A stretch of DNA of 64,000 nt from Tabrizicola sp. GTDB taxonomy: Bacteria; Pseudomonadota; Alphaproteobacteria; Rhodobacterales; Rhodobacteraceae. Within the stretch, counting starts at the first letter, position 1, and each line of letters starts with the position of its first letter. Location of the stretch: positions 651,983-715,982 of the forward strand of contig NZ_JAUXZE010000035.1 of the NCBI RefSeq assembly GCF_030694085.1, written 5' to 3'. Made by a program: the position numbers and the translations under genes. Positions 1 to 9,244 of this stretch are shown here, in pieces. The notes under the pieces are model-generated. The model was given only the letters and a program-made list of their open reading frames with translations, made no database searches and was not told the origin of the DNA.

Positions 1-503
1 CCCGGATGCAGCGCCACCAGAACCGACTGCGGATGCGTCCGTCGCGCCTCGATGGCCGCCGTCCGCACCAGCTGGTTCAGCGCCGCCTTCGCCGCGCGGT
101 AGCCATACCAGCCGCCAAGTGCGTTATCCCCGATCGACCCCACCCGCGCCGACAGCACCGCAAGGCGCGCCACCCGGTCCCGCGGCATCAGCCGCAGCGC
201 ATGCTTCATCACCAGCGCCGGCCCGATGGCATTGACCGCGAACTGCGCCGCCAGCCCCTCCGCCGTCACCGACTTCAGCGACTTCTCCGGCCCGACGCCC
301 CCCAGCACCAGCGCCCCGGTCGCCACGATCACCAGGTCGAACACCCCGTCCAGCCTGCCCAGCGCGGCCGCGACCGACGCCTCGTCCGTCACCTCCAGCC
401 CATCGCCCGACCGCGACAGTCCGACAACCGCGCCCCGCCCCCGCAGCGCCTCGACCAAGGCAGAACCGATCCCGCCCGACGCTCCTACCACCAATACCCG
501 CAT
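1..503 (-). CDS. SDR family NAD(P)-dependent oxidoreductase (C-terminus cut by window edge)
   Basis: The reading frame starts with ATG at 503 and runs off the window after about 167 codons, so the C-terminus is missing. The N-terminal dinucleotide motif is GASGGIG at residues 8-14. Further on come NAIG, a serine-rich strand (LSARVGS) and the catalytic YRAAK motif, the order expected of a short-chain dehydrogenase. The layout resembles C-factor/CsgA-like SDRs, which are compact Rossmann proteins of about 220 residues. The substrate cannot be told from the sequence. It is separated from the phosphatase gene upstream by a 309-base gap. Confidence 0.85.
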   Translation of the reverse strand, partial: MRVLVVGASGGIGSALVEALRGRGAVVGLSRSGDGLEVTDEASVAAALGRLDGVFDLVIVATGALVLGGVGPEKSLKSVTAEGLAAQFAVNAIGPALVMKHALRLMPRDRVARLAVLSARVGSIGDNALGGWYGYRAAKAALNQLVRTAAIEARRTHPQSVLVALHP

Positions 504-812
504 CTCGCCTCCAAAGCCGAAGGCGTCAGATAGTGCCCGGCCTGCACCCGGCCATGCTTTCCCTTCTGCAAATATCCCCGCCGGAGGTTGCGACATCTCC
601 GCCGCAACAGTCTCCAGGCCGTTTTCCGGGGCAGCGCCGCCGAGCGGGGTGCAAGGCGGACAAGGAAAGGCGCCAGTGGCGCGTTTCCCCGCCGCAGCGG
701 ATGCCCCCCGAGACGGCTCCCCGCTGCACGAAAAACGGTTAAGACCGCGCAAACGCGGGCGGGCAACGCATTGATCTTGCTTGAAGGAATATCCCGTCCC
801 GCGTGGACGGTG
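504..812. other. 309-base gap with no convincing gene
   Basis: No frame here has a believable protein. It holds a short CCTCCGGCGGGGATATTTG-type element (minus strand, 567-587), of a kind I recall as common between genes in Rhodobacterales. It also holds a near-perfect hairpin at 664-688 (arms GGAAA and GCGCCA), lying downstream of the SixA-like gene. The hairpin lacks a T-run, so calling it a terminator would be a guess. Confidence 0.5.
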
Positions 813-1316
813 TCAGATGACAATCTCGCGCGGGACGATGAAATCGACGGCAACCCCGCTTCCGAAAGCGACCTCAGCCCAGTCCGTCACATCGAAATCC
901 GCCACCAGCGTCGCCCCGGTCGGATAGCGGGCGAACTCCGGGTTCGCGGGCGGATGCGCGACCAGCCGCGCCGCGAACTCGGCGATCCCGGGGTTGTGCC
1001 CGATCATCATCACCACGTCCGCCTTCGCATGACGCAGCACCGCCATCATCACATCCGGCCCGGCATGATACAGCGCCGGCTTCAGCTCCAGCACCGGGGC
1101 CCCCGGCAGCGCCGGCGCGATCCCCGAAAAGGTCTTCCGCGTCCTGACTGCGTCGGAACAGAAGACCTCGCCCGGCACATAGTCGCGGCTGGCCAGCCAT
1201 TGCCCCAGGTCCGCCGCCGCGGCCTTGCCCCGGTCGTTCAGGGGCCGGTCATGGTCAGGGGTCAGCGGATCGTCCCATGAGGATTTCGCATGCCGCGTCA
1301 GGATCAACCGCTTCAT
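813..1316 (-). CDS. SixA-like histidine phosphatase
   Basis: A 167-residue protein of the histidine phosphatase superfamily. The phosphate-binding RHAK motif sits at residues 8-11 (MKRLILTRHAKSSW) and the second catalytic histidine is in MIGHNPG. Small proteins of this layout are SixA-like and typically dephosphorylate phosphohistidine on signalling or PTS proteins; the substrate here is unknown. I chose the internal ATG at 1316 because everything upstream lies inside the neighbouring gene. Its start overlaps the stop of the 4Fe-4S protein gene by 4 bases (ATGA), so the two are translationally coupled. Confidence 0.85.
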   Translation of the reverse strand: MKRLILTRHAKSSWDDPLTPDHDRPLNDRGKAAAADLGQWLASRDYVPGEVFCSDAVRTRKTFSGIAPALPGAPVLELKPALYHAGPDVMMAVLRHAKADVVMMIGHNPGIAEFAARLVAHPPANPEFARYPTGATLVADFDVTDWAEVAFGSGVAVDFIVPREIVI

Positions 1317-1969
1317 CTGTGGAATTGCCCCATGTGATAGGCCGACTGTTCGGGCAGTCTTGCATAGCTTTGCGACACCGGGCAAGCGCGGCGCACACGG
1401 CAGCCGCCGCCCAGGCAATCCACCCCCTCCGGCCGGTCCAACCAGGCATGGCAGGCGGGTACGTCATAACCCTGTCCGGTCAGCGCCCCCGCCGGGCAGG
1501 CGGTCAGGCAAGGCGCCGGGCACCCATCGCAGGGCCGGGCCGCCGCAGACGGCACCTCGACCTCCTCCCGCAACGCCAGGGCCCCGCGAAAGCTGACCAT
1601 CAGCCCCTGCCCGGCGTGGACCAAAAGCCGCACCGGGCTGTCCCAGACCCGCCCCGTCCGCAGCGCCCACTGGTAGAACGGGTGATACGGCGGCCCTCCG
1701 AAAGGAAACAGAGCCTTGGCCCCCAGATCACAGGCGATCCGCCCGATCACCCGGCGCGACCAGCGGTCCACCGGGTCTTCCCCGCCCCACTCCGGCTGCG
1801 CCTGAAGATGCGCCCAGAACCCCGGCTCCTTCGGCCCCAGCATCAGCAGCGTCCGCGTCCCCGTTGGAAACCCTTCCTCCTCCTCGGCCACGGCAAAGCC
1901 GCCCAGCACCTCCAGCCGCGCCTCGGCCAGCAGCGCCTCTAGCGCCGGAAGGGAAGCCCCAGCACCCAC
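1313..1969 (-). CDS. 4Fe-4S ferredoxin-type protein
   Basis: About 218 residues. The C-terminal half carries a classical cluster motif C-x2-C-x3-C-x3-CP (CDGCPAPCLTACP), followed by a second, less regular cysteine group ending RRACP. This suggests one certain and perhaps two iron-sulfur clusters. The region before it has no recognised catalytic motif, so it is probably an electron carrier. I prefer the GTG start at 1969, preceded by a GGCTGGG stretch; an ATG at 1999 is the alternative. Either start overlaps the end of the hydroxylase gene upstream. It is coupled to the SixA-like gene downstream. Confidence 0.7.
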   Translation of the reverse strand: MGAGASLPALEALLAEARLEVLGGFAVAEEEEGFPTGTRTLLMLGPKEPGFWAHLQAQPEWGGEDPVDRWSRRVIGRIACDLGAKALFPFGGPPYHPFYQWALRTGRVWDSPVRLLVHAGQGLMVSFRGALALREEVEVPSAAARPCDGCPAPCLTACPAGALTGQGYDVPACHAWLDRPEGVDCLGGGCRVRRACPVSQSYARLPEQSAYHMGQFHR

Positions 1970-2730
1970 CCCAGCCGCGCCGGTTTTTCGTCCTGCCATT
2001 CCAACCCCACGGTCATGCCGTCGTGTCCTGCCTTCGGTTCTGGCACATAGGTGCGGAAAATCCGGTCCCAAACCGACAGGCAGAAGCCGTAATTGCTGTC
2101 ATGCTCCACGCGATGCACCGAATGGTGCACCCGGTGCATGTCGGGCGTCACCAGCACCATGCGCAGCACCCGGTCCAGCGGTCCCGGCAGCGCAAGGTTC
2201 GAATGGTTGAACAACGCCGTCCCGTTGAGCAATATCTCGAACACCAGCACCGCCAGCGCCGACGGCCCCAGCGCATAGACCAGCCCGATCTTCAGCCCCA
2301 TCGAGGCCAGGATCTCGACCGGATGAAAGCGGAACCCCGTGGTCACGTCCATGTCGCGGTCGGCATGGTGGACCCGGTGAAAGCGCCACAAGAGCGGCAC
2401 CTTGTGCGTCACCAGATGCTGCGCCCAGATCGCCAGGTCCAGGATCAGGACCGCGATGACCAGTTCGACCCACCAGGGCCAGTCCAGCCCGTTCAGCAGG
2501 CCCCAGCCCTGCGCCTGGGCATCAACTGCCGCCCCGATGGCAAGAAGGGGCAGCAGAAAGGCCAGGCCCCGCAACGCCAGGGTGTTCAAGACCGTGATGG
2601 CCAGATTGGTCGACCAACGCCGCGTCCGCGTCAACGCGCGAGGCCGTCGCGGCACCAGCGCCTCCAGCCCCGCGAAAAGGGCGAAGAGCGCCAGGAAAAC
2701 CCCGCCACGCCAGAGAAGTTCATGCTCCAT
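1939..2730 (-). CDS. Sterol desaturase / fatty acid hydroxylase family membrane protein
   Basis: 263 residues with several hydrophobic segments. The histidine boxes of the di-iron fatty-acid hydroxylase superfamily are all present: QHLVTH, FHRVHH, FNHSN and HRVHH. Members are integral membrane oxygenases acting on lipids, sterols or carotenoids. The substrate cannot be read from sequence. It is first in a minus-strand run with the 4Fe-4S protein and the SixA-like phosphatase, with overlapping ends. An array of 11-bp repeats lies about 60 bases upstream of its start. Confidence 0.85.
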   Translation of the reverse strand: MEHELLWRGGVFLALFALFAGLEALVPRRPRALTRTRRWSTNLAITVLNTLALRGLAFLLPLLAIGAAVDAQAQGWGLLNGLDWPWWVELVIAVLILDLAIWAQHLVTHKVPLLWRFHRVHHADRDMDVTTGFRFHPVEILASMGLKIGLVYALGPSALAVLVFEILLNGTALFNHSNLALPGPLDRVLRMVLVTPDMHRVHHSVHRVEHDSNYGFCLSVWDRIFRTYVPEPKAGHDGMTVGLEWQDEKPARLGWVLGLPFRR

Positions 2731-2789
2731 GCGCCGATCTTACACCCGATTCGCGTGCAATGGTTAAGGGGGTGCAGCGGGTGGTGCAG

Positions 2790-2845
2790 CCAGACGGCGA
2801 CCCATACCGGAACCAGACGGAATCCAGACGGTTTCCAGATGGATA
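2790..2845. repeat. Array of 11-bp-phased CCAGACGG-type repeats
   Basis: Five units start at 2790, 2802, 2813, 2824 and 2835. The units read CCAGACGG, CCATACCGG, CCAGACGG, CCAGACGG and CCAGATGG. The last four are spaced exactly 11 bp, the first by 12. One turn of DNA per unit suggests binding sites on one face of the helix. It lies between the argB stop and the hydroxylase start. A related array sits at 38909-38962. Confidence 0.7.
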
Positions 2846-2895
2846 AAACGACGCAATTTCAGTCCGTTAACCCACAGACCGCCAGAAGGCCGCTT

Positions 2896-3795
2896 TCAGC
2901 GCCGGGCGTGCGGCTTCACCCGTGGTTCGGTTGCCCGGATCTGGCTGCCCGCACCGTGGTCGGTGAACAGTTCCAGCAGGCAGGCGTTCGGCACCTTGCC
3001 ATCCAGGATCGTCACCGCCCGCGTGCCCTCTTCGATCGCCATCAGAGCGGTCTCGGTCTTGGGGATCATCCCGCCCGAGATCACCCCGTCCTTGGTCAAC
3101 TGGCGAATCTCTTCGGGCGTGATGTTGGTCATCACCTCGCCCGCCGCGTTCTTCACCCCCGGCACGTCGGTCAGAAGAAGCAAGCGGTCAGCCTGCAGCG
3201 CCCCGGCAATCGCCCCCGCCGCCGTGTCGCCGTTCACGTTGAAGGTCTCGTTGTCCTTCATCCCCGTCGCCACCGGAGCGACCACGGGAATGATCCCGGC
3301 GTTGTAAAGGTCACGCAGCACCTGGACGTTCATCTCGACCGGGCGGCCGACATAGCCCAGTTCGGGGTCATCGGCCTCACACACCATCAGGTCGTCGTCC
3401 TTGCCCGAAATGCCTACCGCACGCCCGCCCGCATCCATGATCGCCTGCACGATCCGCTTGTTCACAAGGCCCGACAGGATCATCTCGACCACCTGCACGG
3501 TGGCCTTGTCCGTCACCCGCTTGCCACGGACAAATTCCGACTTTATCCCAAGCTTTTCAAGCATCTCGTTGATCATCGGCCCGCCGCCATGAACCACGAC
3601 GGGATGCACGCCGACCTGCTTCATCAGCACGATGTCGCGGGCGAACTCGGCCATCGCCGCGTCGTCACCCATCGCGTTGCCGCCGAACTTCACGACGACC
3701 ACCGCACCTTCGAACCGCTGCAGGTACGGCAGCGCCTCGGACAGCATCTTGGCGGTCGTTTTCGCATCCTCGGCGGTCAGGGTCTGCTGCTTCAT
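2896..3795 (-). CDS. argB: Acetylglutamate kinase
   Basis: 299 residues. ArgB phosphorylates N-acetylglutamate in the second step of arginine synthesis in the cytoplasm. The amino-acid kinase fold is clear: [10 protein letters not shown] near the N-terminus, [24 protein letters not shown] and the C-terminal LLLTDVPGV and GGMIPK motifs. I chose the ATG at 3795 ([10 protein letters not shown]) because GGAGG stands 5 bases upstream and the conserved sequence begins just after. It is divergent from an SDR gene. In related genera argB lies close to engB; here it is 6 kb away. Confidence 0.95.
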   Translation of the reverse strand: MKQQTLTAEDAKTTAKMLSEALPYLQRFEGAVVVVKFGGNAMGDDAAMAEFARDIVLMKQVGVHPVVVHGGGPMINEMLEKLGIKSEFVRGKRVTDKATVQVVEMILSGLVNKRIVQAIMDAGGRAVGISGKDDDLMVCEADDPELGYVGRPVEMNVQVLRDLYNAGIIPVVAPVATGMKDNETFNVNGDTAAGAIAGALQADRLLLLTDVPGVKNAAGEVMTNITPEEIRQLTKDGVISGGMIPKTETALMAIEEGTRAVTILDGKVPNACLLELFTDHGAGSQIRATEPRVKPHARR

Positions 3796-3911
3796 CGGGA
3801 CCTCCATCTTTTCGCGCCCCATAAGCCTTTTCCGCCCCCCCGCCAAGACCATTCGGCCAAGCCTTGCCTTCCCCGCAGGGAAGGTTAGCCTTCCGCGCAA
3901 AGGAGACCGCA

Positions 3912-4643
3912 ATGTCCGAACAGAAGACCCTCGTTCTGACCGGCGCAAGCCGTGGGATCGGCCACGCCACCGTCAAGCGGTTTTCAGCCGAGGGGTGGCG
4001 GGTCCTCACCTGCTCGCGCCAACCCTTCGATCCGCGCTGCCCCTGGCCGGGGGGCGAGGGGAACCACATCGAGATCGACCTCGCCGACCCCAACAAGACC
4101 ATCGCCGCCATCGAGACAATCAAGGAGAAGGTCGGCGGCCGCATCCATGCCCTTGTGAACAATGCGGGAATCAGCCCCAAAGGCCCCGGCGGGGCGCGGC
4201 TGAACACCATGACCACGGACCTGCGGACCTGGGGGCACGTCTTCCACGTCAACTTCTTCGCCCCCGTCATCCTGGCCCGGGGCCTGAAGGATGAACTGAC
4301 GGCCACCAAAGGCTCCATCGTCAATGTCACCTCCATCGCCGGGGTCCGGGTCCACCCATTCGCCGGGGCGGCCTATGCAACCTCCAAGGCTGCCCTTGCC
4401 GCGCTGACCCGGGAAATGGCGCATGATTTCGGGCCCTTGGGTGTCCGGGTCAATGCCATCGCACCGGGAGAGGTCGAGACCGCGATCCTGTCACCCGGCA
4501 CGGACAAGATCGTCGAGCAACTGCCGATGCGACGTCTTGGCCAGCCCAAGGAAGTGGCCGATGCGATCTGGTTTCTCTGTTCCGACCAGTCCAGCTACAT
4601 CTCGGGTGCCGAGATCGAGGTCAACGGCGCGCAGCACGTGTGA
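3912..4643 (+). CDS. SDR family oxidoreductase
   Basis: 243 residues of a classical short-chain dehydrogenase: TGASRGIG near residues 9-16, NNAG, a serine strand (VNVTSIAG), the catalytic YATSK and the C-terminal [10 protein letters not shown]. Such enzymes use NAD(P)H on alcohols or carbonyls; no substrate can be named. The ATG at 3912 is preceded by AAGGAGA, a good ribosome-binding site. The gene is divergent from argB and is followed by a long perfect inverted repeat. Confidence 0.88.
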   Translation: MSEQKTLVLTGASRGIGHATVKRFSAEGWRVLTCSRQPFDPRCPWPGGEGNHIEIDLADPNKTIAAIETIKEKVGGRIHALVNNAGISPKGPGGARLNTMTTDLRTWGHVFHVNFFAPVILARGLKDELTATKGSIVNVTSIAGVRVHPFAGAAYATSKAALAALTREMAHDFGPLGVRVNAIAPGEVETAILSPGTDKIVEQLPMRRLGQPKEVADAIWFLCSDQSSYISGAEIEVNGAQHV

Positions 4644-4649
4644 CCGGGT

Positions 4650-4720
4650 CGCTCATCGCTTCCTTCGGTCGCTCTTCGCGTGCGGCCCTTGCGAAGAGCG
4701 ACCGAAGGAAGCGATGAGCG
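4650..4720. repeat. Perfect 30-bp inverted repeat with 11-base loop
   Basis: The left arm is 4650-4679 and the right arm 4691-4720, with no mismatch over 30 bp. The loop is 4680-4690. It lies between the SDR stop and the ttcA start. There is no T-run after either arm, so it is not a standard terminator. The RNA would form one very stable hairpin and the DNA could extrude a cruciform. Confidence 0.95.
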
Positions 4721-4790
4721 GCGCCCAGACCGCCGGGCCTTTGCCTCCCGCCCGTCCTCTGGCATAAGAACGCATCCGGGCGAGGCCTCC

Positions 4791-5657
4791 ATGCTTGACG
4801 ACACCGACGACATCCACCCGCTGTTCCACGGCGCCCCGAAGGGGCTGGAGTTCCGCAAGCTGCGCAAACGCCTGGTGCAACAGGTGCGTGAAGCCATCGA
4901 CACCTATGGCATGGCGAAACCGGGCGACCGCTGGCTGGTCTGCCTGTCGGGCGGCAAGGACAGCTACACGCTGCTGGCGATCCTGCACGAATTGAAGTGG
5001 CGCGGGCTGTTGCCGGTCGACCTTCTGGCCTGCAACCTGGATCAGGGCCAGCCGAACTTTCCGGCGACCGTCCTGCCCGATTTCCTGACCAGGATGGGCG
5101 TCCCGCACCGGATCGACTACCAGGACACCTATTCGGTCGTGATCGACAAGATCAAGCCGGGCGGAACGATGTGTTCGCTGTGTTCTCGGCTGCGGCGGGG
5201 CAACCTCTACCGCATCGCGCGTGAGGAAGGTTGCTCGACCGTGGTTCTGGGCCACCACCGCGACGACATCCTTGAGACCTTCTTCATGAACCTGTTCCAC
5301 GGTGGGCGCCTTGCCTCGATGCCGCCGCGCCTCTTGAACGAGGACGGAGATCTGTTCGTTGCCCGACCGCTGGCCTTCGTTTCGGAAGAGGATTGCGGAA
5401 AATTCGCTGCGGCGATGGGCTATCCGATCATCCCCTGCGACCTCTGCGGCAGCCAGGAAGGGTTGCAGCGCGCCCAGGTGAAGAAGCTTCTGGACGATTG
5501 GGAGGCGCGGACGCCCGGTCGGCGGCAGGTGATGTTCCGGTCGCTGATGAACGTGCGGCCCTCGCACCTGGCGGACCCGACGCTGTTCGACTTTGCCGGC
5601 CTTGCCGCGGCGATGGCCGATGGTGAAAATTCTACGCAACTTCCGGGTGAGCATTAA
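4791..5657 (+). CDS. ttcA: tRNA 2-thiocytidine(32) synthetase TtcA
   Basis: 288 residues. TtcA adds sulfur to cytidine 32 of certain tRNAs, using ATP and a 4Fe-4S cluster. The PP-loop SGGKDS is at residues 53-58, a CxxC at 128/131 (MCSLC) and a second at 216/219 (CDLC). The family ligates its cluster through three cysteines in these motifs. The HHRDDILET segment is also typical. I chose the ATG at 4791 because the family begins near [10 protein letters not shown] and the upstream frame falls in the inverted repeat. Confidence 0.93.
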   Translation: MLDDTDDIHPLFHGAPKGLEFRKLRKRLVQQVREAIDTYGMAKPGDRWLVCLSGGKDSYTLLAILHELKWRGLLPVDLLACNLDQGQPNFPATVLPDFLTRMGVPHRIDYQDTYSVVIDKIKPGGTMCSLCSRLRRGNLYRIAREEGCSTVVLGHHRDDILETFFMNLFHGGRLASMPPRLLNEDGDLFVARPLAFVSEEDCGKFAAAMGYPIIPCDLCGSQEGLQRAQVKKLLDDWEARTPGRRQVMFRSLMNVRPSHLADPTLFDFAGLAAAMADGENSTQLPGEH

Positions 5658-5735
5658 GGAACCGATCATGAACATCCGGCTAGCCTGATCCCAAGCCGCG
5701 GGCCTTGCGTCCGCCGACAGAAGGGGAAGGCTGCC

Positions 5736-7223
5736 ATGTCGTTTGGGTTTCCGCGCGGGTCCGACCTGCCTTGGCAGCTTGTCGCACTGCTGCCTGTCCT
5801 GGCGCTTGGCGCTTATTGGGCGGGGGGCGAAGTGGCAATGGTCGCCTTGGCTGCGGCCTTGCCGCTTGGCGTGCTTGCCTACCATTTCCATCTTCATCGC
5901 GCAGCGCCACTTGCCATTTCGGACCAGGTTATCGCCCGCTTGGACCGGACCCTCGTCGACACCCGGGCAAAGGGGGGCGCGACGGGTTGCCTGGTGATCC
6001 AGTTCGATGATGCCGCGCACCTGGCCGACCGGCTGGGCAGGACCCGCCAGTGCGAGGTTCTGGCAGCGTCCATCGCAAGACTGGGTGGGGCACTTCGGCC
6101 CGGCGACATGCTCTATCCGATGGAGGACGGCAGTCTGGCGGTCACTCTCGCCGCTACCCCGCGGCTTGATGCCGAGATCATGGTGCGTATTGCAGCCCGG
6201 CTTCATCTTGTGGTGCAGCAGCCGATGTCCCTTGCGGATGGCCCGGCGCAAGTGACCTGTTCCATCGGCTTTTGCCATTCGCAACAGCTCCGCCAGCCCG
6301 GCGGCCGCGCGCTTCTGGACGCGGCACAGGTCGCCGGGGATGAAGCGGCACGCCACCGTCCGGGCGCCATCCGGGGGTATTCGGATGATCTGGCCCGGGC
6401 ACGGGCGGACCGGGATGCCTTGCGGGCGGGTTTCTCGCAGGCGGTTGACCGGGGCGAAATCCAGGCGTGGTTTCAGCCGCAGCTCTCGACCGACAGCGGC
6501 GAGGTTTCGGGGATCGAGGCCCTGGTCCGCTGGCAGCATCCCGAGCGTGGCCTGCTTGCTCCGGGCAGCTTCCTTCCCGCCATCGAGGGCTCGGACCTGA
6601 TGGAATTGCTGGGTCAGACCATGCTGGCTCAATCGCTTGCGGCACTGGCCGAGTTCGACCGCCGGGGCCTGCGGGTGCCCACCGTCGCGGTCAATTTCTC
6701 GGCGCAAGAGCTGCGTGACCCACAATTGCCCGATCGCCTGCGCTGGACGCTTGACCGTTTCCGGCTGGCTTCGTCGCGGCTGACCGTCGAAGTGCTGGAA
6801 TCTGTCGTCGCCGGCGATGGCGACGAAGTGATCGCCTCGAACATCAGCCGGATTGCGGCGATGGGCTGCGGCGTTGACCTGGACGATTTCGGCACTGGCA
6901 ACGCCTCGATCACCGCGATCCGCCGGTTTGCCCTGAACCGGCTGAAGATCGACCGCAGCTTCGTGCGCGAGGTGGACCAGAACCGCGAGCAGCAGAAACT
7001 GGTGACCGCGATCCTTTCGCTTGCGGAAAGGCTTGGACTCGAGACTCTGGCCGAGGGGGTGGAAACCCCTGCCGAACATACGCTGCTGGCGCAACTTGGC
7101 TGCGGGCATGTGCAGGGGTACGTCATTGCCAAGCCCATGCCGGTTGGCGATCTGGTCCGCTGGCTGGCAGCCCATCGCGACCACCAGCGCGAGGCGATCC
7201 GCATCGGTGTGCAGGCGCGCTAG
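5736..7223 (+). CDS. EAL-domain cyclic-di-GMP phosphodiesterase with degenerate GGDEF domain
   Basis: 495 residues. Two hydrophobic segments lie at about 13-50. A GGDEF-like domain (about 65-215) has lost the GG[DE]EF signature; MEDGSLAV stands in its place, so it should not make c-di-GMP. The EAL domain (about 230-485) keeps EALVRW (261-266), VEVLE (351-355), DDFGTG (383-388), LKID (403-406) and AEGVET (439-444). These supply the metal and catalytic residues, so phosphodiesterase activity is expected. GGGGAAGG precedes the ATG. It lies alone after ttcA. Confidence 0.88.
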   Translation: MSFGFPRGSDLPWQLVALLPVLALGAYWAGGEVAMVALAAALPLGVLAYHFHLHRAAPLAISDQVIARLDRTLVDTRAKGGATGCLVIQFDDAAHLADRLGRTRQCEVLAASIARLGGALRPGDMLYPMEDGSLAVTLAATPRLDAEIMVRIAARLHLVVQQPMSLADGPAQVTCSIGFCHSQQLRQPGGRALLDAAQVAGDEAARHRPGAIRGYSDDLARARADRDALRAGFSQAVDRGEIQAWFQPQLSTDSGEVSGIEALVRWQHPERGLLAPGSFLPAIEGSDLMELLGQTMLAQSLAALAEFDRRGLRVPTVAVNFSAQELRDPQLPDRLRWTLDRFRLASSRLTVEVLESVVAGDGDEVIASNISRIAAMGCGVDLDDFGTGNASITAIRRFALNRLKIDRSFVREVDQNREQQKLVTAILSLAERLGLETLAEGVETPAEHTLLAQLGCGHVQGYVIAKPMPVGDLVRWLAAHRDHQREAIRIGVQAR

Positions 7224-7337
7224 GCGGTCTGCGCGAACCCCGCCGATGCTGTCGCTGTGCAAGAGCAGGGGTCCAGAACCACGGGCACGGCGGGCCGCGA
7301 ATTGATCGGACCTCCTGCCGGGACGGGGCGAAACTGC

Positions 7338-7366
7338 TTGACCTTTGCCCGCCCCTGTCGTTGAAG
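7338..7366 (+). promoter_or_regulatory. Candidate yidC promoter
   Basis: A -35 hexamer TTGACC at 7338-7343 is followed after 17 bases by TTGAAG at 7361-7366. The -35 is strong and the -10 is weak. A perfect 14-bp palindrome (GCTGATCGATCAGC, 7371-7384) lies just downstream, near the predicted start of transcription. Confidence 0.45.
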
Positions 7367-7399
7367 CACCGCTGATCGATCAGCACGGTGGTTGGCGGA

Positions 7400-9244
7400 A
7401 TGGAAGAGCAGAACAACAAGAACCTCATCCTGGCGATGGTTCTCAGCGCGGCAGTGATGCTTGTCTGGTTCATCTTCTTCCCGCCGCCGGAACCGCCTGC
7501 GCAGACTGCGACCATTGGCCAGACCGGCACCGAGACGGTTGCGACGGCACCGGCCCAGACGACGCCGACTCAGGTTCAGACCGAGGCCGACCCGGTGCCT
7601 GCCGCCCCCCGCCTGACCATCGACACGCCAAAGCTTGCGGGCTCGCTTTCCCTGCGCGGCGGTCGGATCGATGATCTTTCGCTGAAGACCTACCGCCAAG
7701 AACTGGCCCCGGGATCTCCGATCGTGCGGCTGCTGTCGCCGGTGGGCGAGGACCTCTCCTACTATTCGGTCTTCGGCTGGCTTCCCGGCACCGGGCTGGA
7801 AAGCGCCGATGTCCCCGACGCCAACACTGCCTGGACCGCCGATGCCGACGTCACGCTGGCGCCAGGTCAACCCGTCACTCTGCGCTGGGAGAATGACAAG
7901 GGGCTGACCTTCATCCGCGAGGTCGCCGTCGACGCGGACTTCATGTTTACCGTGACCGATACCGTCCAGAACGGCTCGTCCGCCGCGGTGGCCCTGCAGC
8001 CTTATGGAATCGTCGCCCGCCACGGCCTGCCAAAGCTGCAGAACATATTTGTCGTGCATGAAGGCGCGGTTCAGCGGATCGACGGCAAACTGACCGAGAC
8101 CGACTATGCCGACATCACCGAGCTTGAGGTCGACACGCGCGAGGGACTGCCCGCCGAGGTGCTTGAGGCCAGTTCCGATGGCTGGATCGGCTTTACCGAC
8201 CATTACTGGATGACGACACTGATCCCCGAACAGGGCAAGGCCTTCAAGTCGGTCCTGAAATATGTCCCGAGCGCGGGCATCTACCAGGCCGAAGTGCGTC
8301 AGCCTGTCGTCTCGGTCGCCCCGGGCGCGACGGCCACGTCGTCGATCCGCTTCTTCGCCGGTGCCAAGGAATGGGCCACGATCCGCGCCTACGAGAACGA
8401 AGGTGGCATCCCGGGCTTCGTCGATTCGATCGACTGGGGCTGGTTCTATTTCCTGACGAAGCCGATCTTCGCCGTCCTGCACTGGCTGAATGCGTTCATT
8501 GGCAACATGGGCCTGGCGATCATTGCACTGACGTTCTTCCTCAAGTTCCTGGTGCTGCCGCTGGCCTACAAATCCTACGTCTCGATGGCGCGGATGAAGG
8601 AGCTTCAGCCCGAGATGGAGGCGCTGAAGGAACGCGCGGGAGAGGACAAGCAGAAGCTGCAGCGCGAGATGATGCAGCTTTACAAGGACAAGAAGGTCAA
8701 CCCGGCCGCAGGATGTCTGCCGATCCTGATCCAGATTCCGATCTTCTTCGCGCTTTACAAGGTGATCTTCGTCACCATCGAACTGCGCCACGCCCCATTC
8801 TTCGGCTGGCTCAGGGACCTGTCGGCACCTGATCCGTCCTCGCTGTACAACTTCTTCGGCCTGTTGCCCTGGGACGCCCCCGTGCAAGGATCTGTCCTGC
8901 ACCTGATCTTCATTGGCATCCTGCCGATCCTTCTGGGCATCACCATGTGGCTGCAGCAGAAGCTGAACCCGGCACCGACCGACCCGGTGCAGGCCTCGAT
9001 CTTCGCCTGGATGCCCTGGGTCTTCATGTTCATGCTGGGCGGTTTCGCCAGCGGCCTGGTTGTCTACTGGATCGCCAACAACACGATCACCTTCGTCCAG
9101 CAGTATCTGATCATGTGGAGCCACGGCAAACGACCCGACATCTTCGGCAACATCCGTGAGGCCAAGGCGGCCCGGGTGGCGGCCAAGACAAGCCCGAAAG
9201 CCCCCACGCCTCCGGCCCCGGCGCCGAAGAAGGGCAAGAAGTGA
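7400..9244 (+). CDS. yidC: Membrane protein insertase YidC
   Basis: 614 residues. YidC inserts and folds inner-membrane proteins, alone or with SecYEG. An N-terminal signal anchor (about residues 8-25) is followed by a large periplasmic domain to about 350. Then come the five-helix core with a cytoplasmic hairpin rich in charged residues (MKELQPEMEALKERAGEDKQ) and a lysine-rich tail. The start MEEQNNKN is the usual alphaproteobacterial one; a GTG at 7388 in the same frame is less likely. The MOSC gene starts inside its stop codon. Confidence 0.95.
   Translation: MEEQNNKNLILAMVLSAAVMLVWFIFFPPPEPPAQTATIGQTGTETVATAPAQTTPTQVQTEADPVPAAPRLTIDTPKLAGSLSLRGGRIDDLSLKTYRQELAPGSPIVRLLSPVGEDLSYYSVFGWLPGTGLESADVPDANTAWTADADVTLAPGQPVTLRWENDKGLTFIREVAVDADFMFTVTDTVQNGSSAAVALQPYGIVARHGLPKLQNIFVVHEGAVQRIDGKLTETDYADITELEVDTREGLPAEVLEASSDGWIGFTDHYWMTTLIPEQGKAFKSVLKYVPSAGIYQAEVRQPVVSVAPGATATSSIRFFAGAKEWATIRAYENEGGIPGFVDSIDWGWFYFLTKPIFAVLHWLNAFIGNMGLAIIALTFFLKFLVLPLAYKSYVSMARMKELQPEMEALKERAGEDKQKLQREMMQLYKDKKVNPAAGCLPILIQIPIFFALYKVIFVTIELRHAPFFGWLRDLSAPDPSSLYNFFGLLPWDAPVQGSVLHLIFIGILPILLGITMWLQQKLNPAPTDPVQASIFAWMPWVFMFMLGGFASGLVVYWIANNTITFVQQYLIMWSHGKRPDIFGNIREAKAARVAAKTSPKAPTPPAPAPKKGKK

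Noticed and set aside
485..853. A 122-codon minus-strand frame in the first gene gap
   Set aside because: It overlaps both neighbours, has no ribosome-binding site and no recognisable motif.
1864..3888. A 674-codon open frame on the plus strand across the hydroxylase and argB genes
   Set aside because: It is antisense to two clear genes and its translation is a low-complexity Arg/His/Pro/Gln mix, as expected from high GC third positions.
4653..7262. An 869-codon open frame on the minus strand across ttcA and the EAL gene
   Set aside because: Antisense shadow of two recognised genes; no conserved motif of its own.
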